From positions 1 to 64,000 of the forward strand of contig JAHHHR010000033.1 in assembly GCA_019359245.1 (NCBI GenBank): a DNA stretch of 64,000 nucleotides, read 5' to 3'. Positions within the stretch are counted from its first letter, which is position 1; each line of letters starts with the position of its first letter. The translations under genes and the position numbers were made by a program. The notes under the pieces were generated by a model. The model did no database searches. It was not told where the DNA came from and saw nothing but the letters and a program-made list of their open reading frames with translations. Shown piece after piece: positions 60,936-64,000 of this stretch. The DNA comes from Nostoc desertorum CM1-VF14. GTDB lineage: Bacteria; Cyanobacteriota; Cyanobacteriia; Cyanobacteriales; Nostocaceae.

Positions 60936-62843
60936 TTAACGCTGTAAGTATTTTAAAATGCCACTAGCGATCGCATCTGCCATCCGATTTTGATACTCTG
61001 GCGTTCCCAATCTAGGATTGTCTTCTCGACCAGACATATAGCCTGCTTCTACTAAAATCGAGGGCATAGAACTTTTCCTGAGAACGTAGAATCTGGCTTT
61101 GCGGGTTCCCCGGTCTTTGATTGTATTGATGTTCTGGAGGATGCTATTGCGAACTGCTTCAGCCAGAGCATAACCGCTATCGTAATAATACACTTCTAAC
61201 CCATTCACATCAGGACGACGATCAACCGAATTAGCGTGAATGCTGACAAACAAACTCGCATTAACTCGCTCGGCAATATTTACCCGTCCCTGAAGTTCTA
61301 CGAAAAAATCAGCGTCCCGCGTTAGCAGTGCTTGTACACCATTTTGCTCTAAAATGGCTGCTACCCTTCTACCAATAGGCAAGACTACATCCTTTTCTAA
61401 CAGTCCACCCAGACCAGGAGCACCTGGGTCTTTTCCACCATGCCCTGGGTCAATAACTACTAGCAATTTCCCCCTCTTGACCGAGGGGGCTGGCTGTGGT
61501 TGGGAGATAGGACGGGGATTATCTATGGGGTTTGGAGATTGACCTTGGTTTGGCGATGGCAGAGGAGGTAAAGCAATGGGGGGTGTGAGGCTACGAGAGC
61601 TTTGTAATTCTAAAGCCAAAAGCTGGTTGCCAACTTGATTGAGTTCCCCAATTTGCACTCCGGCTGCTGGTTGAACCAAGACGATGACAGTATTCGATTC
61701 TTGTGGTTGCAGGCGAACCCGAAGGATAGGACTATTAGCATTAAAAGTAGGGCCTATAACCTTGGGAGCTAACTGAGCATTGTTGATAGTGATGCGGAAT
61801 AGACCAGAGGTTCTATCCCAGCCTCCTATAGCAGATAAATTTTTGTCGCCTCTAATTAGCAATTGTGTGCCATTACCAGCCAATTGCACAGACTCAATAG
61901 TAGCAGGTGAGGTGTTAGTAGATTGTATAGGAGATGGTATAGGGCGTGGACTAGTATTTCCAGGCAGCTGGGCAATGCCACGACTGGGCAGAACCACAAA
62001 ACCACCAACACTGCTAGTAGTTGCTCGCCAATTTTGACTATTTTCATCCACCTGTAACGTCATGCGAACAGCAGATGGGCTTGTTTGTAGTTGGCTGAAC
62101 TGAATGCGGCTGACACCAAAGCGATTAACCGGCAAATCGCGCTGTTCTAGATTTGGTGATAAAGTAGCGCCAGCAATATCGATGTTAATTGCCCTTTGAT
62201 CGTTGCTACGATTTATCTGAATCTGAGGATTACCACCATTGGTACGGATGAAAAAACCATCGCCTGTGACTTGTAAGTTTTCAATTTGAGTAACCCTGGC
62301 CGCAAGCATTCCGCTTTTAGGTGGATTGACAGGGCCTGTTCTCACCACTTTGTAAATATTTCTGGGAGAGAATACTGGTGGAGATGTTCTCGGTAAACTT
62401 TCTGCTGCTATAGCTTGCTCTTGTTGCCCCCCAGGATTTGAGGGTGCATTTTCGGCTTCTGGCGTAGGTAATTGCACTGTCCAGCGATCGCCAGTTGTGC
62501 CAACAAATTGCACTCGCTTGGGGTCTAAACTATAACCAGGAGTGAGTTCAACAACTATGCGCGTTGTTTGTTCGTCAAACTGCCCAACACGGATAGCACG
62601 AATTCCACCACCCACCTGTTGGGTTAACTGCGGACGCCCAAATGTGGTTCCTGGCAAGTCAATTACCAAACGAGTGGGGTTAAAAATTAATTGTGCTTGG
62701 GGTTGAACATCCCCCAAAGTATTAAATTCCAGACGATTTTGGTTGGCATCAAAACGCCAAGATTCGAGTCTCGCGGCCATTGCCGGCGACGACAGCATGA
62801 AGATAGTTCCAATAGTACTGGATAGTAACCAGCGTAATTTCAC
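60936..62843 (-). CDS. amiC2: AMIN-domain N-acetylmuramoyl-L-alanine amidase, AmiC2-like
   Basis: 635 residues. Signal peptide MKLRWLLSSTIGTIFMLSSPAMAA, then AMIN domains (RLESWRFDANQNRLEF and a second near VTQIENLQVTGDGFFIRT), a Pro/Gln linker, and a C-terminal Amidase_3 domain (about 460-635). Zinc and catalytic residues lie in VVIDPGHGGKDPGA, GLLEKDVVLP, FVSIHANSVD and ILVEAGYMSGRED. In Nostoc and Anabaena, adjacent AmiC1/AmiC2 drill nanopores in septal peptidoglycan for cell-cell communication. The paralogue upstream and murI downstream fit that locus; the 1/2 assignment is by order. Confidence 0.88.
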   Translation of the reverse strand: MKLRWLLSSTIGTIFMLSSPAMAARLESWRFDANQNRLEFNTLGDVQPQAQLIFNPTRLVIDLPGTTFGRPQLTQQVGGGIRAIRVGQFDEQTTRIVVELTPGYSLDPKRVQFVGTTGDRWTVQLPTPEAENAPSNPGGQQEQAIAAESLPRTSPPVFSPRNIYKVVRTGPVNPPKSGMLAARVTQIENLQVTGDGFFIRTNGGNPQIQINRSNDQRAINIDIAGATLSPNLEQRDLPVNRFGVSRIQFSQLQTSPSAVRMTLQVDENSQNWRATTSSVGGFVVLPSRGIAQLPGNTSPRPIPSPIQSTNTSPATIESVQLAGNGTQLLIRGDKNLSAIGGWDRTSGLFRITINNAQLAPKVIGPTFNANSPILRVRLQPQESNTVIVLVQPAAGVQIGELNQVGNQLLALELQSSRSLTPPIALPPLPSPNQGQSPNPIDNPRPISQPQPAPSVKRGKLLVVIDPGHGGKDPGAPGLGGLLEKDVVLPIGRRVAAILEQNGVQALLTRDADFFVELQGRVNIAERVNASLFVSIHANSVDRRPDVNGLEVYYYDSGYALAEAVRNSILQNINTIKDRGTRKARFYVLRKSSMPSILVEAGYMSGREDNPRLGTPEYQNRMADAIASGILKYLQR

Positions 62844-63155
62844 AGTCTTTTCTCCTGATTCACATTCATGGGAGCCGTCAACATCTCAACATATTGGCAA
62901 ATCCTCACACCGCCACCGCGCACACTTGAGTTTTGCGCTGTTATTAAGACACAGCTAATGGCGTAAAATATAGCACGCTGCTCTGATTTTGCCATGCTAT
63001 GAGCCTATATAAATTTGACTTGCAAAACATCAGATGACAATAACAAAGAAGCTACTTATATCCCGCAGCAAGAATACTTAAACTGTTTTACTACTAAATT
63101 TGGATAAAAATGGTAAAGATTAGATGTATTTACTCAATGATTCAGATTAAATTAC
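62844..63155. other. Spacer between the two amidase genes
   Basis: 312 bp without ORF. A weak promoter for the downstream amidase is expected here. ATGGCGTAAAATATAGCACG near 62959 contains a TAAAAT-like box on the plus strand only; nothing certain. Confidence 0.35.
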
Positions 63156-64000
63156 TTATCTTCTCTTTAGATACTGAAGGATACCACGAGCGATCGCATC
63201 TGCCATTTGATTTTGGTAAGCAGAGCTTCTGAGTTTAGCGTTATCATCTCGACCAGTCAAATAACCTGTTTCTACGAGAATAGAAGGCATAGAACTTTTT
63301 CTAAGGACAAAAAATCTGGCTCGCCGCACTCCCCTATCTCTGACATTTACACTTTGGAGAATACTCTTATGCACAGTGCGAGCTAGACCCAAACCACTGT
63401 CGTAATAATAGGTTTCTAAGCCACTAACATCCGAACGACCCGGGCCAATTGCATTAGCGTGAATGCTAACAAAGACATCAGCATTTGCCCGCTCTGCTAA
63501 TTGCACCCGTCCAGGAAGGGTAACAAAATAGTCAGAATCTCGCGTCATAACGACTTGTACGCCATTTTGTTGCAAAACTTGAGCTATTCTTTTGCTAATA
63601 GGCAAAATAACGTCCTTTTCGCGTAGTCTCCCAAGACCTACTGCTCCAGGATCTTTACCGCCATGTCCGGGGTCAATGAGGACTACTACTCGTCCATTAA
63701 TAGCTGAACGCTGTGGTTGTCTTGGGGGCTGGGGATTGGGATTATTGGGGTCTGGGAATGGGCCCCGGTTTGGTGGTGGTAGCCCAGGTAAAGCAAAGGG
63801 AGGTCTTCCGGGAAGGGCGACAACTCGACGAGAGCCTTGGATTGGTAGAGCCAAAAGCTGGTCACCAATTTGCCTGGGTTGTCCAAGCTGCACTCCTGCT
63901 GCTGGTTGAATTAAGACAACCACTCTGTTGGGTTCTTGCGGTTGCAGACGTACCCGGAGAATGGGGCTATTGGGAGCAAAAGTAGGGCCTGTAACTCTAG
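63156..64000 (-). CDS. amiC1: AMIN-domain amidase paralogue, 5' end beyond window (AmiC1-like)
   Basis: The visible 281 residues are the C-terminal part of a second amidase. The end of the linker (LRPQEPNR-like, VVVLIQPAAGVQLG) and a Pro/Asn-rich linker are followed by Amidase_3 with VVLIDPGHGGKDPGAVG, RLREKDVILP, FVSIHANAIG and ILVETGYLTGRDD. It is about 70% similar by eye to the downstream paralogue. The open frame runs through 64000, so start, signal peptide and AMIN part are outside. Confidence 0.88.
   Translation of the reverse strand, partial: RVTGPTFAPNSPILRVRLQPQEPNRVVVLIQPAAGVQLGQPRQIGDQLLALPIQGSRRVVALPGRPPFALPGLPPPNRGPFPDPNNPNPQPPRQPQRSAINGRVVVLIDPGHGGKDPGAVGLGRLREKDVILPISKRIAQVLQQNGVQVVMTRDSDYFVTLPGRVQLAERANADVFVSIHANAIGPGRSDVSGLETYYYDSGLGLARTVHKSILQSVNVRDRGVRRARFFVLRKSSMPSILVETGYLTGRDDNAKLRSSAYQNQMADAIARGILQYLKRR

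Overview
The window is chromosomal DNA of a filamentous, heterocyst-forming cyanobacterium, most likely Nostoc or a close relative in the Nostocales. This rests on the hetZ-patU pair (heterocyst differentiation and patterning), a short CphA2-type cyanophycin synthetase beside a cyanophycinase, petB/petD of the cytochrome b6f complex, a CpcS-type phycobiliprotein lyase, solanesyl diphosphate synthase, two tandem AMIN-domain AmiC amidases, many GCGATCGC (HIP1) octamers, and intergenic DNA packed with Nostoc-style repeats (runs of ATGACCA, GGGCATT and GACAAGGG units, GCTACGCGTAGC palindromes, short terminal-inverted-repeat elements). I see no CRISPR array, no prophage and no intact transposase.

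Layout. 1-6.8 kb: a HAD hydrolase fragment cut by the window edge, proB, a YqeG phosphatase, a nuclease-fold protein, a DUF3727-type acidic protein, a GNAT-ruvX pair with 1 nt between them, and two small proteins. 6.8-7.3 kb: an 8-bp minisatellite of 45 units. 7.3-14.6 kb: an RDD/pentapeptide-repeat membrane protein, three small membrane or secreted proteins, a GDP-mannose dehydratase plus glycosyltransferase pair, and an anti-sigma-type ATPase. 14.9-24.4 kb: petB-petD, divergent ctpA, and a 2114-residue Ser/Thr-His hybrid kinase convergent with ctpA. 24.4-31.6 kb: a degenerate MBL-fold protein, a site-2 protease, a cpcS-like lyase, a HEAT-repeat protein, tRNA-Ser(GGA), a plant-type ferredoxin, a nuclease lipoprotein and an inositol monophosphatase. 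31.6-35.0 kb: a J-domain protein overlapping hisZ, a two-cluster ferredoxin and a LivF-like ABC ATPase. 35-42 kb: repeat-rich DNA around a coiled-coil membrane protein, a Tat-exported beta-carbonic anhydrase, a UbiD decarboxylase, a dioxygenase pseudogene and an SH3 protein. 42-49 kb: a nuclease-fold/TPR fusion, cphA2, a small ORF, cyanophycinase and a TPR protein. 49-54 kb: a phosphoribosyltransferase, family-4 uracil-DNA glycosylase, a MazEF-type toxin-antitoxin pair and a transglutaminase-fold membrane protein that lacks its catalytic residues. 54-64 kb: a candidate structured RNA, patU, hetZ, sds, murI and two amiC paralogues, the second cut by the window edge.

Functional themes are photosynthetic electron transport and its upkeep (petBD, ctpA, cpcS, ferredoxins, sds, ubiD), heterocyst development and septal peptidoglycan remodelling (hetZ, patU, amiC pair, murI), and nitrogen storage as cyanophycin (cphA2, cphB). 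The least explained item is a stem-loop-rich stretch at about 54.36-54.62 kb, just beyond patU. It looks like a standalone structured RNA and may be an orphan HEARO/omega-RNA without its IscB nuclease; that identity is a hypothesis. Several genes appear to take their start codon from the ATGAC-type intergenic repeats.
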